From contig JAKSZU010000020.1 of assembly GCA_026018925.1 (NCBI GenBank), forward strand, positions 39,461,112 to 39,525,111: a stretch of 64,000 bases of DNA, in the 5' to 3' direction. The notes below the pieces were generated by a model. That model was not told the DNA's origin. It saw only the letters and a program-made list of their open reading frames with translations, and made no database searches. Each line of letters opens with the position of its first letter. The stretch's first letter is position 1. Source of the stretch: Tupaia tana. Its lineage: Eukaryota; Chordata; Mammalia; Scandentia; Tupaiidae. The translations under genes were made by a program, and so were the position numbers. This document shows positions 49,146-60,268 of the stretch, in pieces.

Positions 49146-49582
49146 GTTAAATAAAAATAATTCTTTTACCAAATAGTGAAATATTACAGGAATTCTCATT
49201 ATAATCATAGATGAATACATGCTAACATTGTTTGGAAGTTACAGCCAATGCAATATATGTGAAGAAGAAAAGAGAATTATTTGGAAAAGAGTGAAAACTG
49301 TTATTATTTGTGAGTACTATGGTTGTGTATATAGAAAGTTAGTAAAGTCAACTGGAAACCTCATAGGATAAATCAGTTGAATGAATCCCTATAGAAAGAT
49401 AGATAAACACTAGGAGTTTTCATATATACCAGCAATGACCAATCCAAATATAATAGAAAAACATGAAATATAATAACAGCAACAAAAGTCATAAAATAGC
49501 AAACTGAATTGTGGGAAATATATATGAGAAATACTTTAAGACAACCAACATTTAAAAAAAAAGATTTAAGAACTGATTCTTT

Positions 49583-49760
49583 TTATATAAAGAATTAATT
49601 TTATTTAACTTTATTTATTTATTTAAATTTTGACCAGAGAGGGACAGAGCAAGAGAGAAACGGAAACTGAGAAAGCAAGACTCCAGGTCCAGGACTCGAA
49701 ACACAGTCCGCTATGTGGGAGTCCAGTCCCCTTAACCACCATGCCACCTGCCAGCCCCGA
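49583..49760 (-). mobile_element. SINE, S family
   Basis: Reverse orientation; ATTTAAATTTTGACCAGAGAG, GAGAAAGCAAGACTCCAGG, head ending CCACCTGCCAGCCCC. AACTGATTCTTT (49571) and GACTGATTCTTA (49763) form a decayed duplication. Confidence 0.88.
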
Positions 49761-49799
49761 AGGACTGATTCTTAAGTGCTGAGTTAAGTGCTATGCAAT

Positions 49800-50015
49800 A
49801 GAAAGTCAGATCCCATAAGGCCACCCATGGTTCGAATTCTGACCACAGAAACTTGGAAAACACACCAGGTGCATGTGGGTACATGCCCAAAATACTTATG
49901 GGATGGAAAAATAGAGGAAACAGATTTATGATGTGGGGGAACCTCACATCCCATTGTGGGGTTCTCTCTCTCTCTGGTAAGCGTGCACAATCTCTGGCAA
50001 TTAAAAAAAGAAAAA
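49800..50015 (+). mobile_element. SINE, L family, 5'-truncated old copy
   Basis: CCCATGGTTCGAATTCTGACC (B box), CACACCAGGTGCATGTGGG, ACATGCCCAAAATACTTATGG, CATCCCATTGTGGGG and TCTCTGGTAAGCGTGCACAATC in order. Most of the head is missing. Confidence 0.7.
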
Positions 50016-50136
50016 AGAAGAAGACTTGAACAGACAAATGTTCCATGTTTCTGAATAGGTTCCAAAACTCCAAAGCAATTTTTTTTAATTTGACAAAACA
50101 ATGTAATTCTTAGGCCATTGTATAAAAGAACTATGA

Positions 50137-50400
50137 GGGGACCAGCTGTTGGCATGAACTTCCATATAGTTGACCGCGGTTCAAGTCCCGGATCCGGTGG
50201 CTTAAACTCATGCCAGGTGCATGTGCACTGGAGCATGTGCGTGTGTGCCCAAGATCGAGAGGAGAATGAGGGAGAAGGGACTGCAGCATAGCCATCCCCC
50301 CTGCAGGGGATGGTTTCTCGCTTTCTGTCTCTCTGTCTCTCTCTGTCTTCAGGTGAGCGCACATGCTCTATAGCAAAAACCTCTCAAAAAAAAAAAAAAA
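50137..50400 (+). mobile_element. SINE, L family, deletion between A and B boxes
   Basis: Head GGGGACCAGCTGTTGGCATG runs directly into AACTTCCATATAGTTGACCGC; about 17 bases of the usual head are absent, though the B box GGTTCAAGTCCCGG is intact. The rest is full. AACTATGA at 50129-50136 and 50401-50408 flanks it. Confidence 0.9.
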
Positions 50401-50732
50401 AACTATGACAAAGCACTTCTCACAAGATATAATTATAAAGGCACAATAATTTGAATAATGTCTTTTGGCACAATATTAGAAAAATAAATCAATAAGATGT
50501 ACATGTGAGAGCCCTAAGAAACTCTAGTATTACATAAACAGTAATGAAGGAAAAGATGATATCTAAGAAATTGCCTGTTTGAAAAAATGTCATTATGTAT
50601 CAGCCTCTGACCTCATACCATATTTTAGAAACAATACCAAAAAATAAAGAAGCCAACAAAAAACCCACAATTCAATTAAAGAATTAGATGTTACTAACTA
50701 TGGAGTAAATAGGTGACTATAGTTACACTGTA

Positions 50733-50977
50733 AAGGCCAGCCGGTGGCGTAATGGTTAGGGCAACTGGATCCCACATGGCTTGACTGCACAGTTCCAGTC
50801 CCAGACACCCTCACCCCGGCGCATGTATGTGCTTGCCCAAAATGCCAGAAGAGAATGGATTGTTCTGTGGTCACCACTCTCCTTCCAGAGGGTGATTTAT
50901 CTCTTTTTGTCTCTCTCTCTCTGGCCGGCATACACACCCTGTAGCAAATTATAAAAAAAGAAGAAGAAGAAGAAGAA
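50733..50977 (+). mobile_element. SINE, L family
   Basis: Head GGCCAGCCGGTGGCGTAATGG, short body (GAAGAGAATGGATTGTTCTG), CTCTGGCCGGCATACACACCC end and an AAG-type tail. AGTTACACTGTAAA and AAATTACACTATGG flank it. Confidence 0.85.
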
Positions 50978-51906
50978 ATTACACTATGGGCAGAAACCTT
51001 TTAAGAGAAAATGGGTATGATTGACTTATTAGCTAATATTAATTCCACAAGTCAAGAATCAATATAGGTATTTAAAAGGCTAAAGACAAGATGTTTGCAA
51101 TAACTCCTTCAAAGAGCCGGTCAAGTCTGTAAGATATAAAGAAACCAGTTCTTAGAACTCAGCAGGCAAAAAAATATCAACAATGCAATAGTGAACAGAT
51201 AATTCACTGAAGAAATGCTGTGGCCAATAAACCTATGACATTTAATATTGTAAGTTTAAAAAAGGAACAGAAAAGACTTTCAAATTTCAAACCAGTGAGA
51301 AAGCCATGCCATGTTTCACTCACCACTTACACAGTTGCGTTTGCTTTAAGGTGATCTCCATAGCTGTTGAGGGTGTGATGAGACCAGGACACTCACAGGG
51401 CGGGGGTGGGAGGAGGCGGGGAAGGAGTACAGCCTGGTACAGTCACTCTGCAAGGCGTCTGGGGCCACAAATCTGGAAGAGCCATCACAAATATGCATCT
51501 ACCTTGACTCAGTTCATTTATTATTTTCACCCATAAAATTGTTCATATACTTCTAGGAATTTGTTCTAAGTAAAATACATATTATCAGAAATGCAGAGGT
51601 TAAAAAAATGCAGCAGTTGATGTATAAGAACGTCAATTTCTATTACTCAACAAAGCAAAAAAGAAGGACTTAAAGGTCTTTGGGGAAGAGGTTAAATAAG
51701 ATATGTGAGATCCACCAAATGGAATCATTTTCAGCCATTGAACATATTTAATACATATTTAATGACATCAGAAATGTTTTTAACGTGATGTTAAATTAAA
51801 ACTGTAGATCAAGAAACTGATTTCAATTTCATTTAAACCATATAAGCTTAGAAACAAACTGAAAGCAATACACTGAAGAGGTAACTATTATTGTTGCTCT
51901 GTACTT

Positions 51907-52242
51907 TTTTTGGGGGGAGGTGAGAGGTTTTTTATTTGGTTTGGTTTTGGTTTTTGGTTTTGGTGGGTTTTTTTGTTTGTTTGTTTGTGTTTTGTTTGTT
52001 TGTTTGTTTGCTATAAGGCACATGTGCTCACTGGAGACAGAGAGAGAGAGAGAAAGTGAGAAATCATCCCCCCAGTGGGGATGGCCATGCTGCAATCCCT
52101 TCTCTTCCATTCTCTTCTCGGCATTCTGGGCATGCACACACATGTGCCTGGCGTGAGCCTCAAGCTGCCGTGCCAGGACTCAAACCACGGTCGACCGCAT
52201 GGGAGTCCAGTGCCTCGACCACTTCACCACCTTCTGGTCTCA
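51907..52242 (-). mobile_element. SINE, L family, with expanded GTTT tail
   Basis: Reverse orientation. Its A-tail complement has grown into a T/G run (about 51930-52010, GTTT and GGTTTT units). Then GCTATAAGGCACATGTGC, body and head ending CACCTTCTGGTC. Confidence 0.88.
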
Positions 52243-52498
52243 CTTCTATGTACTTTTCATTTTTTCCCCATTCTTAGAAATGTGTCTATGTTTGTACCTA
52301 GAAAGTGGAAAGTATCTATAGAAAATAGGTATTTGTTAAGAAAACCCTCATGCCTGCAGCACTGTAAAATGATCGCTGTCTTGGTTATCACAATTCCATG
52401 CCAAAATCTCAGCTTCAGAATTAAGTACCTTCTCCCACAGGGAGATGATAGCAGAGTCTCAAAATTGAACGTGATCTTCATTACTTAGCCCAGTTACC

Positions 52499-52625
52499 CC
52501 CAAACTTGAGTGTGCCTTCAATTTACCTGGAGGGCTTTTAGAATGCAGCTTGTGGGCCCCCATCCTGGAGACTCTGACTGAGGGCTGGATGCCTGAGGAG
52601 CCACTTTTCCGGCAGGTCCACGCAC
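52499..52625 (+). mobile_element. MER5-type DNA transposon remnant
   Basis: CCCAAACTTGAGTGTGCC, TTTACCTGGAGGGCTTTTAG and GAGACTCTGACTGAGGGC follow the MER5A order. The 3' part is degraded. Confidence 0.55.
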
Positions 52626-52903
52626 CACACAAGGGCCACCAATGACCCAGTTGAGCTTCTTTACTTCTCAGTAAATCCCATTTTTCCCCACCCGATTACT
52701 CAGCTTCCTTCGAAGGCCTCTGACAGCGGGCACACGTTCGGGTCGCAGGTCGCTCTGAGACTCTGGAACACCAGGAAATAGCTGAGACCTGAAACCTGCA
52801 AACTCTGTCCTCTGTCCTCTAGGCTCACTGGAAGCAAGAATATTTCCTTAACATTTTAAAATATCACAGAGGCTAATTTGACACCTTTTAGATTGGTGCT
52901 TTG

Positions 52904-53140
52904 GGGAGTCAGCAAGTGGCATAGTGATTAAGGTGCTGGACTCCCACATGGCCAACTGCAGTTTGAGTCCCAGACCCAGAGGCTTAAAAATCTTGCCAGG
53001 CATAGGTGCATTCATGCCCCAGATCTTGAGAGAAGAGACTGTGGTGTGACCATCAGTCCTGACACACAATTTTTCACATTCCTTCTCTCTGTCTCTCTTT
53101 CTGACAAGCCCACACACCCTATGGCAAAAACTTAAAAAAA
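52904..53140 (+). mobile_element. SINE, L family, S-type head
   Basis: Head GGGGAGTCAGCAAGTGGCATAG and GATTAAGGTGCTGGACTCCC are of the S-like form; the body is a short L body (TGCATTCATGCCCCAGATC). End CACACCCTATGGCAAAAAC. Confidence 0.87.
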
Positions 53141-54019
53141 AAGTGCCTTTCTATTTACCTCCAGCTGAAATTAGGCAGACTTCCAAAGTGATTTGGGAAG
53201 CGTCCGCACTCGGAATTACTGACGATTTTACAAGGCATGATCTAAATTATCCATGTTGAGAGGTCTGCATTCAGGGAGAAGTCTCTCTGTTTATTGCTTC
53301 TCTTGAAGTAATAAAAATGTGTTGATTTGGGTAAAATGGCCCCCCAAAGTCTATCCCAAGCTCTAGTGAAGTTTAAAATCTTATTCCATTTTAAATGGGA
53401 AATTACATGTTGCAGTAGTTGTATGAATTTTGAACTGTCCCAGAAGAGTCAACTATCAATTCTCTCTGTAATGGCAGAAAACTCACAACACACGTGTTGT
53501 CCTAAGTGTCTGCCAGATGTTGTGTTATGACTTTTTTTTTTTAACAGGTACTTTAGATAATTTTCTGACCTGCCTAATTCCCAGAGAAATTTGCATTTTA
53601 ACTACAGAAATGCGGGATGCTGACAGGGGTTAAAAAGATGGGTTAGCCACATCCAACTATCCCTGAAACGAGATCCCAACTATTCTACCTGTTGGCCCCT
53701 AATCTGGGGGTGAGGGGCTGACATCTCTACCACTCAAAATGAGGCTATGACCTCATACTTCTCTCAGTTACCTGCAACGGTAAAATGTACAAAGCTGCCA
53801 AAATATCGTGTTACCCAGGAGCTCCCGACGACGACCCTATGAAGACCTTTGCCGGAACTGCTAAAAACCAGAATGGGAGGGATTTGAGTTTCATTTCCTC
53901 CTCTTTGCCCTGGAGGTGCTACCAAGCAAGTCTATAGCCAGAGGGAGGAAAAGGAGAAGCAAGGATCTTCTATCAGCAGCGGGAACTGCAGACAGTGAAC
54001 AGCTGCGCCCTTGGCCCCA
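53141..54019. other. Intron, unassigned
   Basis: Unique-looking sequence between a SINE and the GC-rich array, with a T run near 53532-53542. No exon or RNA gene recognised. Confidence 0.45.
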
Positions 54020-54292
54020 GGCTCAGCCCAGCTCAACCCAGCTCAGCCCAGCTCAGCTCGAGCTCAGCCCGAGCTCAGCCCGAGCTCAGCCCCAGCTCAG
54101 CCCCAGCTCAGCCCCAGCTCAGCCTGAGCTCAGCCCAGCTCAACCAGAGCTCTGCCCAAGTTCAGCCCAAGCTCTGCCCAAGCTCTGCCCAAGCTCAGCC
54201 CAGCTCGGCCCCAGCTCGGCCCCAGCTCGGCCCCAGCTCGGCTCGAGCTCAGCCCAGCTCTGCCCAGCTCAGCCGGAGCTCAGCCAAGCTTA
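54020..54292. repeat. GC-rich tandem array of AGCTC units
   Basis: Degenerate 10-12 base units such as AGCTCAGCCC, GAGCTCAGCCC and AGCTCGGCCCC are repeated about 24 times. On the minus strand this reads as GAGCTGGGCTGAGCTGGGG, like an immunoglobulin heavy-chain switch repeat in form. Open frames (53916-54293 and 53995-54375), which are rich in S, A, P and Q, are products of the repeat. Confidence 0.9.
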
Positions 54293-54897
54293 GTCATCAC
54301 CACGGCTGGGGTGCTCTTCTGTTGTCTGGGCTGAGCTCCTCAGGCAGAACTTGGGCAGCAGGTTCTGTCCCCTGAATGGGCACTGGTTCTGCGAATACCA
54401 AGGTGAATAGCTCAAGTCCTTGCCTTCAAGGGGCTCATGAGCTCCGGCATGAGAAGAGGCTTACCACAAGGGAATGTGCCACAAACCACTGTCACCAAAG
54501 CATGCCATTGCAGGCTGCAGGTAAGTGCTGTCAGAGTCCCCAGTCCACGCCTCCCTTCCTTGAATTCTGGGCTAAATATAATGCCCACAATAAGACTCAG
54601 AACCCAACCCGGCACTTCACGGATTTTCAGTTTCCTCCTGTGAATACCGCGAAAGAGAAAGAGTAAGAGAAAGAGTCACTCCCATCCTAGATCTCCAGGC
54701 TGGTGGAAGCCAACCTAAGAGTCATTTTCAACTTCCATGACCAGGTTATGCCAACTGTCCACATGTCTTCGGGTCTGTTCTTTTCTTCCACTTTCTGGGG
54801 CTGTACCCGGTTTGCAGTAGTATCCCCTTAGCTGGACACTCCCCCTTCCAGCTCACTCTGACAACAGCCAGTGAATAATTTCCCTCAAGTTCTTTTT

Positions 54898-55159
54898 TTT
54901 TGGGGGGGAGGGGGGCGAGGAGGTTTTTGCCATAGGGCACACGCACTCGCCAGACAGACAGAGAGACAGAAAGCAAGAAATCAACCTCCAGGGGGGATGG
55001 CCACGCCACAATCCCTTCTCCTCCATTCTCCTCTCAGGATCTTGGGCACGCACGCACACGCACCCGGCGTGAGTTTTAAGCCACCAGGTCTGGGACTTGA
55101 ACCGCGGTCGACTACATGGGAGTCCAGCGACATAGCCATTACACTAACTGCTGGTCCCG
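54898..55159 (-). mobile_element. SINE, L family, young
   Basis: Reverse orientation after T and G runs; GCCATAGGGCACACGCACTCG, body, GACTTGAACCGCGGTCGAC and head ending CTGCTGGTCCC. CTCAAGTTCTTTTT and CTCAAATTCTTTTT flank it with one mismatch. Confidence 0.92.
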
Positions 55160-55211
55160 CTCAAATTCTTTTTCATTATGTTATTCTCTAGCTTGAAAAG
55201 CCAATATATCA

Positions 55212-55465
55212 GGCCAACAGGTGGCACAGCGCTTAAACCACCGAATTTCCACATGGTTGGCCATGGTTCGAATACTGGACCCAGCAGCTTGGCAGGCACC
55301 TAGGATGCGTGTGCGTGTCCCAAAATCCAGAGAAGGCAGTGGGAGAGAGAGGACTGGGCCACAGCCGTCCTCCCTGGGGAGGCGACTTCTCACTTTCCCC
55401 TCTCCCTGTCTTTGTCTCTCACAGGTAGGCGCATGCACCCTATCTCAAAAAAAAACTTTAAAAAT
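55212..55465 (+). mobile_element. SINE, L family, older
   Basis: Head GGCCAACAGGTGGCACAG with AAACCACCGAATTTCC, B box GGTTCGAATACTGG, TGCGTGTGCGTGTCCCAAAATC, end GCATGCACCCTATCTC and an A run. Confidence 0.83.
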
Positions 55466-55489
55466 TAATTAATAAATTTTTAACAGTCT

Positions 55490-56060
55490 ATCTATCATGG
55501 TCCCTTATTACCTCACGTGAAACCTAATCTTGCTGCCTCCGTTCAGAACCCTCCACAGGCTGCCCTGCCCATAGCCCGAACGCCACCCTCAGCCTTCACC
55601 CCACACGCTACCCCGCCACACGTGGCTCCTACTCAGGGTCGTCTTTCTCTGGTCACCAACATATTTTCTTCCCTTCTTTCCCATCTTAAAATCCTGTCCT
55701 GGGAACCAGCAGTTAGCGTAATGGCTATGTCGCTGGACTCCCATGTAGTCGACTGCAGTTCGGGTCCCGGACCCGGTGGCTTAAAACTCACGCCAGGCGC
55801 GTGTGCGTGCGTGCCCAAGATCCAGAGAGGAGAATGGAGGAGAAGGGATTGCGGCATGACCATCCCCCCTGGGGGGTGATTTCTTGCTTTCTGTCTCTAT
55901 GTCTCTCTCTGTCTGTCTGGCGAGCACACGCGCCCTATAGCGAAAACCTCTCAAAAAAAAAAAAAAAAAAATCCTGTCCTAATTGCTCCCTCAGTCTCTT
56001 CTCCTTCCTTACCTGACTCCTCTTGTACACTACTTGGTTTCTCCTGCATTAATTTAAACC
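55490..56060 (+). repeat. L2-like remnant split by a young SINE
   Basis: Pyrimidine-rich text (AACCCTCCACAGGCTGCCC, ACCAACATATTTTCTTCCC; then AATTGCTCCCTCAGTCTCTTC after the SINE) fits an L2 3' part. Weak. Confidence 0.35.
55701..55967 (+). mobile_element. SINE, L family, youngest subgroup, perfect target-site duplication
   Basis: GGGAACCAGCAGTTAGCG head, GTGACCATCCCCCC, CTATGTCTCTCTCTGTC, GCGCCCTATAGCGAAAACC. The duplication AAAATCCTGTCCT is 13 bases (55688-55700 and 55968-55980). Confidence 0.94.
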
Positions 56061-57243
56061 TGTTGCTGGGACTCCCATCAATAGTTCTTTGTTGCTCTCT
56101 GCAGGACATTTCGAATGATGTAGGAAAACCTGAGAATGAGTTCATAGGCTATTTCTTTTGACATCCATCATTCTTTCTCCTCCACTATAAGACAAAGACT
56201 TTCCATGTTATAGTTTACAGTTGGTTTTTTCAACAAGCTACACGTTGATCTCTGAAAGAAAAGCAGGACAAATATCATTATGCTCATTCAGTCCAGCAAG
56301 CACTAGCTCTGAAGGGCAAATGGTTCTTCTCAAGTCTCATAGCAAACAAATGGAAGTGCTGGGACCAACACCCGGGTATTTGATCCTAACCGCCTGCCGT
56401 TCCTGCTTCATCTTCCTACTCCACACATGTGTCTACATGATAAAAATTGTTAAGGGACCACCGACAAACGTAGCCTGGTAAGGGGGCAGTGTCCCGAGGC
56501 CACATTCAAATCGGGATTGAGTATTTTAAAGCCATGCTCTGAAGATACGGTGGGAAAGAAATCCAAAAATGAGAATTCACCAGTCCTTTCACTTCCAATT
56601 GATTTGAAGTTTGCATGAGAAAACACTTATAAATGCTAAAATTAAAAAAAAAAAAAAAGCTTTTAAAAGAAAGTAGGGTCTTGCCTGGCAGACTAAGAAA
56701 AGAGGGAACATCCGGGACTCACTTGGGAACGCTACAGTGTGCTGCCTGGTCAGAGCTCAGACTGAGGCCTCCAGGTCAACGCCCACATCTCCACGCTGCC
56801 CCGCGGGAGTGGCAGGAGCGATGGAGGCTGGAGAACCGGGCTCTAGCTGCTCTCGCCCTCTCCGTGTGGATTTACGCTAATCCAAAGCCCAAGATCCCAC
56901 TGGGTCTTTATCTGTCCTGTAGTCAGGTTGAATGAGAAGGTCCCCAAGGTCTCTCTGGCTGTGACATTCTGAGAGTCTATGAATAGCAAGGACACAAGAC
57001 AGGTGCGAACTGATCACCCCGTGGGAAGCTCACACCTGTCTCTCCCCAGCGTTTCCGCCCCTCAGTTCCAGCAGCACCAAACTCCAGGCCCGGGCAGGGT
57101 CAAGTTGCCAATTTTGGAGCCATTCAAGGACAGTTGCCCTTCTGCAGCCTGAGGCTGGCCTTCCTCCTCTCTCTGCAACTCCCTCTCCTTTGGGCTACTG
57201 AGATTCGCATGCCACTAATTCATTTCTGCCTCTTTGCTTTTAG
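56061..57243. other. Last intron end before the terminal exon
   Basis: Unassigned sequence with an A run near 56643-56658. The terminal ~30 bases carry the acceptor TGCTTTTAG of the last exon. Confidence 0.45.
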
Positions 57244-57342
57244 ATAAAAATTACTCACAAGAACCAAGCGCCCATGATGATGGGGCCTCCCCAGAAGAGC
57301 AGCTTCTTTTCCCTGAGGAGGAAGAATCGTTCCAAAGACTAA
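57244..57342 (+). CDS. DGKG: DGKG last coding exon, C-terminal tail and stop
   Basis: Thirty-two codons and a TAA stop (57340-57342). The exon reads [16 protein letters not shown], then a Ser/Phe-rich piece and a basic end R-R-K-N-R-S-K-D. The [11 protein letters not shown] motif ends the DAGK accessory domain; the [17 protein letters not shown] tail is what separates gamma from beta (tail with K-T-G-L-F) and alpha in my memory of the family. The human protein, as I recall it, has Ser where this has Asn in the last basic block. A strong acceptor (TGCTTTTAG, 57243) precedes it. The exon runs on into the 3' UTR. Confidence 0.95.
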   Translation: MKITHKNQAPMMMGPPQKSSFFSLRRKNRSKD

Positions 57343-57385
57343 CCAGTGTGCGGGCCACACCGAGAGAGAACAAGAAACTGTCCCT

Positions 57386-57444
57386 GCACACTCACACGCA
57401 TACTCACACGCACACACACACACACACACACTTGCACACACACT
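57386..57444. repeat. CA microsatellite in the DGKG 3' UTR
   Basis: Interrupted CA repeat (CACTCACACGCATACTCACACG, then an uninterrupted CA stretch, then TTGCACACACAC), about 44 bases after the stop codon. It would be in the mature transcript. Confidence 0.9.
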
Positions 57445-60262
57445 CTTCTCCAACCAGTGGAAGCAAAGCCACCCGTCAGGAAGAACACTTCACCTTGCCA
57501 TGCATTCTTTCTACTACAAAAACTGCTACACCCCTAATAGAGCCAGCACCACCAAACATTTCGAACGGACTTAGTGCCCACCAGAGTGTGGTTGGCTTGT
57601 GCCGCCACCTCCACATTCCCAGGCCTTGAACAGGGCTTTCTGAGACTGAAGGACCAAGTCCCCTTGCTTTCCATCTGCCCCGCAAGTTTCCTCGTAGACG
57701 CACAAGAAGAGCAGGCTGCAGGTTTCCTGCCTCTGGTGAGATCGGATGTGGCCAAGGAAAAGAGCCCGGTTCCAGAGAACTCGCACAAAGGCCCCTCTGT
57801 GCAGAGACAGCGCGGCCTCCCGCTCTCAGAGCGCAAGGCTTGGCAGGGCTCAGCAAGCGCACGTGGTTTCTGGGTTGTGCTCTGAGCGACAGCTCCGCCC
57901 TGAACTTGCTGAGGAGGCAGAAGGGCTGTGAGGCTGGGTTTCCATCCCTGGTTCTCTGCGCCGTCAGTGGGCACTTGTTATTTCCCAGAGCCTTCTCCTG
58001 GTGGCCACGTGTTTGTTTAGAGATGGCTCCAGCAGCCCCGAGCTGCACAGGGCACCTTAGATTGGTGTTTATTTTCTTAGTTCTGTGAACACCTGGGAGG
58101 GAAGGCGGAGAAACTGGGATTTATTTTTCAAATTGATGTCATAATATTGTGTAAAAAGGGAAGAAAAAAAAAAAAAAACCACCCCCAGCTTCTTTCTTTT
58201 TCAAGCCAAAGTGTGTTTCCTGTTTGAGTTCCAGGCCCTGGTGGCAGACTATTCCTGAAGGCAGAGAAGATGGGAGGGAAGGACTGAGCTCCTAGCTCGG
58301 GAACCAGGAGGCAAATCATCGGGAGGTTTCCTTCTGCTTCTTTGCACTTACCACTCCCAGAGTGTGACCCGAAGGCCCTTCTGACAGTGTTACACGTGTG
58401 CATTTTTATATGTAGCATATATATTTAAATATATACATACAAATATTTATTTACTAACGGACTTTTCCTGATTGGAAAAACACATAGGTAGGACAGGAGT
58501 AGAAAATGAAAGAAGAAAGGTCCTTTTCCCCCATTCCACTATTTTATTATCAAGACACATTTCCCTGTGAAAGAGATGCTAGGCAGGATTATTCTCCCAT
58601 TGTCCGATGAGACTGAGGCTCTGAAAAGTTCAGGGATTTGTCTATGGTGTTTTGGCTGACATGGTTTGAGCGCAGGAGCACTAGGAAGAAATGTAATAGA
58701 AAAGAATCCACACATCTTGGAATAGGGTCACTTTTGCCCACTGAGAAGTCACTCCACTTGACCCAGAGAACAACCGTGCAGCACATGCATGGATGGGACC
58801 AGCCCAGGCAAGAAGGCAAAGGCCTCATGATGTTTCCCAGAGTTCCCTCTGGCCTGAACTGGAAAGGAGTCGGAGTGAGGGGGAAGGCACTAGCCAGCTC
58901 ACCCAGGTGAACTCTCCACGTGTCATCTCGTCATGGTCATCCTGTCTTACTTTGGAGAGAAGCACACTGAGGACCAAGGCACCATCTGTGAGGTACTGCC
59001 GACCAGCACGGAGGGGCAGCAGAGCTCACGGGGCTTCGTTCAGCTGGGGCCAGCATTCCCCTCTTTTCCCAAGGGCAAGTCTCTGCAGAGCTTCACCGGT
59101 AAAAAGCAACATTTGCCTTGGCCCCTCTGCTCACATGGGTCTCCGCCCCTTTCTGAGATTCCTCAGGAAGAAACCTGGGCCCACTTGACCTTGCTCCGCG
59201 AAGCTGCCTCTGGTCTCCTTGTATTGCTCAGGAAGTTTTGTATGGGAAGGAATGCTAAGACGGTGGACGAGCCGGGCCTAACTTCGAAGGATACAGCCAC
59301 CTAGGACCAAGGCCAAGGACCACTCTGCTCACCTACCAGTGCAGAACATGGGGCCAGGGGAAAACCAGGCCAACTGAACACCCTTAACGATGGGATCCTC
59401 GGCGATGGGACGAACGAGCTCCAGAATAACTACAGGTACCATCTGGGAAGCCACTTGACTCAGAAACTGAGGCAGGCAGGCTCAGGGTCGGGGTCGATCA
59501 GTCTAAGATGTTCACAGAAGATTTGTGTTTCAGCCCTAATCCCCAAGATTGAAGCTGCTGAGACACAGCACTACCGATAGGTAAAAGGGATGCTCAGAGA
59601 CTCGCAGGTCTCATCCAGGGGCGGTGCAGAGACCAAGCCCGACTCACTCTAGCCTAGTGCACAGGACTTGTAATGTTGCCCGAGAAACTGCTCCGTCCCC
59701 CTTACAGGCACAGTGCAGCAAGCCAGCGGAATCACACTTCTGATTTGGAACCTTGGTAAGTTTGGTGGTGTTTAATCTTGACTTGCAAATCATCCTTTAT
59801 ACAGTGTGGCTGTGGGTTTTTATTGTACAGTCCCTCCTCATTGATCCTCATGGGGACCTCTGAGGTTAGCAAAGAAGGGATTAATATCCCAGTCTTAATG
59901 AAGGGAACATGCCTTAATGAGGTTTACTGCCCTCTCAAAGCCACAGTTAGACAGTGAGGGCAGAACCTAGCCCCTCATCTCGTCTTATTCTAATTCTGAC
60001 CATGCTACAGACATGTTCTCACGTACTCCTCGCTTCTACCCCTGAGCAAGAAAAACAATGCAACGGGAAACCTTCGATACGTTGTGTTATTCCTGGACTG
60101 ATGGGCTAGGAGATGCGTCTCAATATAGCTTGGTCTTTGTGGGGTTTCCCCAGTGAATTGAGAGTGGAGATAGACTTAGTGGGATGATTATATTCAGGTC
60201 AGAGACCAGCTCCTCTCAAGAGAATTCTTTCCACAGATGGAAAAGATACGTTAAAATTGCCA

Positions 60263-60268
60263 AATAAA
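60263..60268 (+). terminator. Candidate polyadenylation signal AATAAA
   Basis: This is the first canonical hexamer downstream of the DGKG stop codon, about 2.9 kb away. The sequence around it is AT-rich. No clear GT-rich downstream element is obvious, so use of the site is unproven. A further AATAAA lies at 62231-62236. Confidence 0.25.

Larger units (their letters stand above)
46681..51900. repeat. AT-rich background, possible old LINE, heavily invaded by SINEs
   Basis: The DNA between the SINEs (for example 46690-47150, 49150-49560, 50980-51500) is A-rich on the + strand, resembling an old degraded L1 or HAL1-type element. No frame or motif allows naming. At least ten SINEs stand in it. 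Confidence 0.35.
57343..60268 (+). other. DGKG: Probable DGKG 3' UTR (end uncertain)
   Basis: The sequence after the stop codon continues the last exon. It contains an irregular CA microsatellite (57386-57444), an A run near 58163-58178, and an AT-rich patch with ATTTA-type elements (about 58401-58455) that could act on mRNA stability. A MIR-like stretch lies near 58560-58690. The first AATAAA I find after the stop is at 60263-60268, which I use as a provisional end; earlier non-canonical signals could be used instead. Open frames here, such as 57476-58048 on the minus strand, show no protein features. Confidence 0.4.

Noticed and set aside
54020-54292. A true immunoglobulin switch region
   Set aside because: No immunoglobulin constant exons nearby; the surrounding gene is DGKG.
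53916-54375. Open frames of 125-126 residues made of S-S-A-P-A-Q-P-E-L type repeats
   Set aside because: They come from the AGCTC tandem array, have no start context or splice signals, and lie in a DGKG intron.
57386-57629. Open frame of 131 residues overlapping the stop codon region, with an H-T repeat
   Set aside because: It is in a different frame from DGKG and arises from the CA microsatellite.
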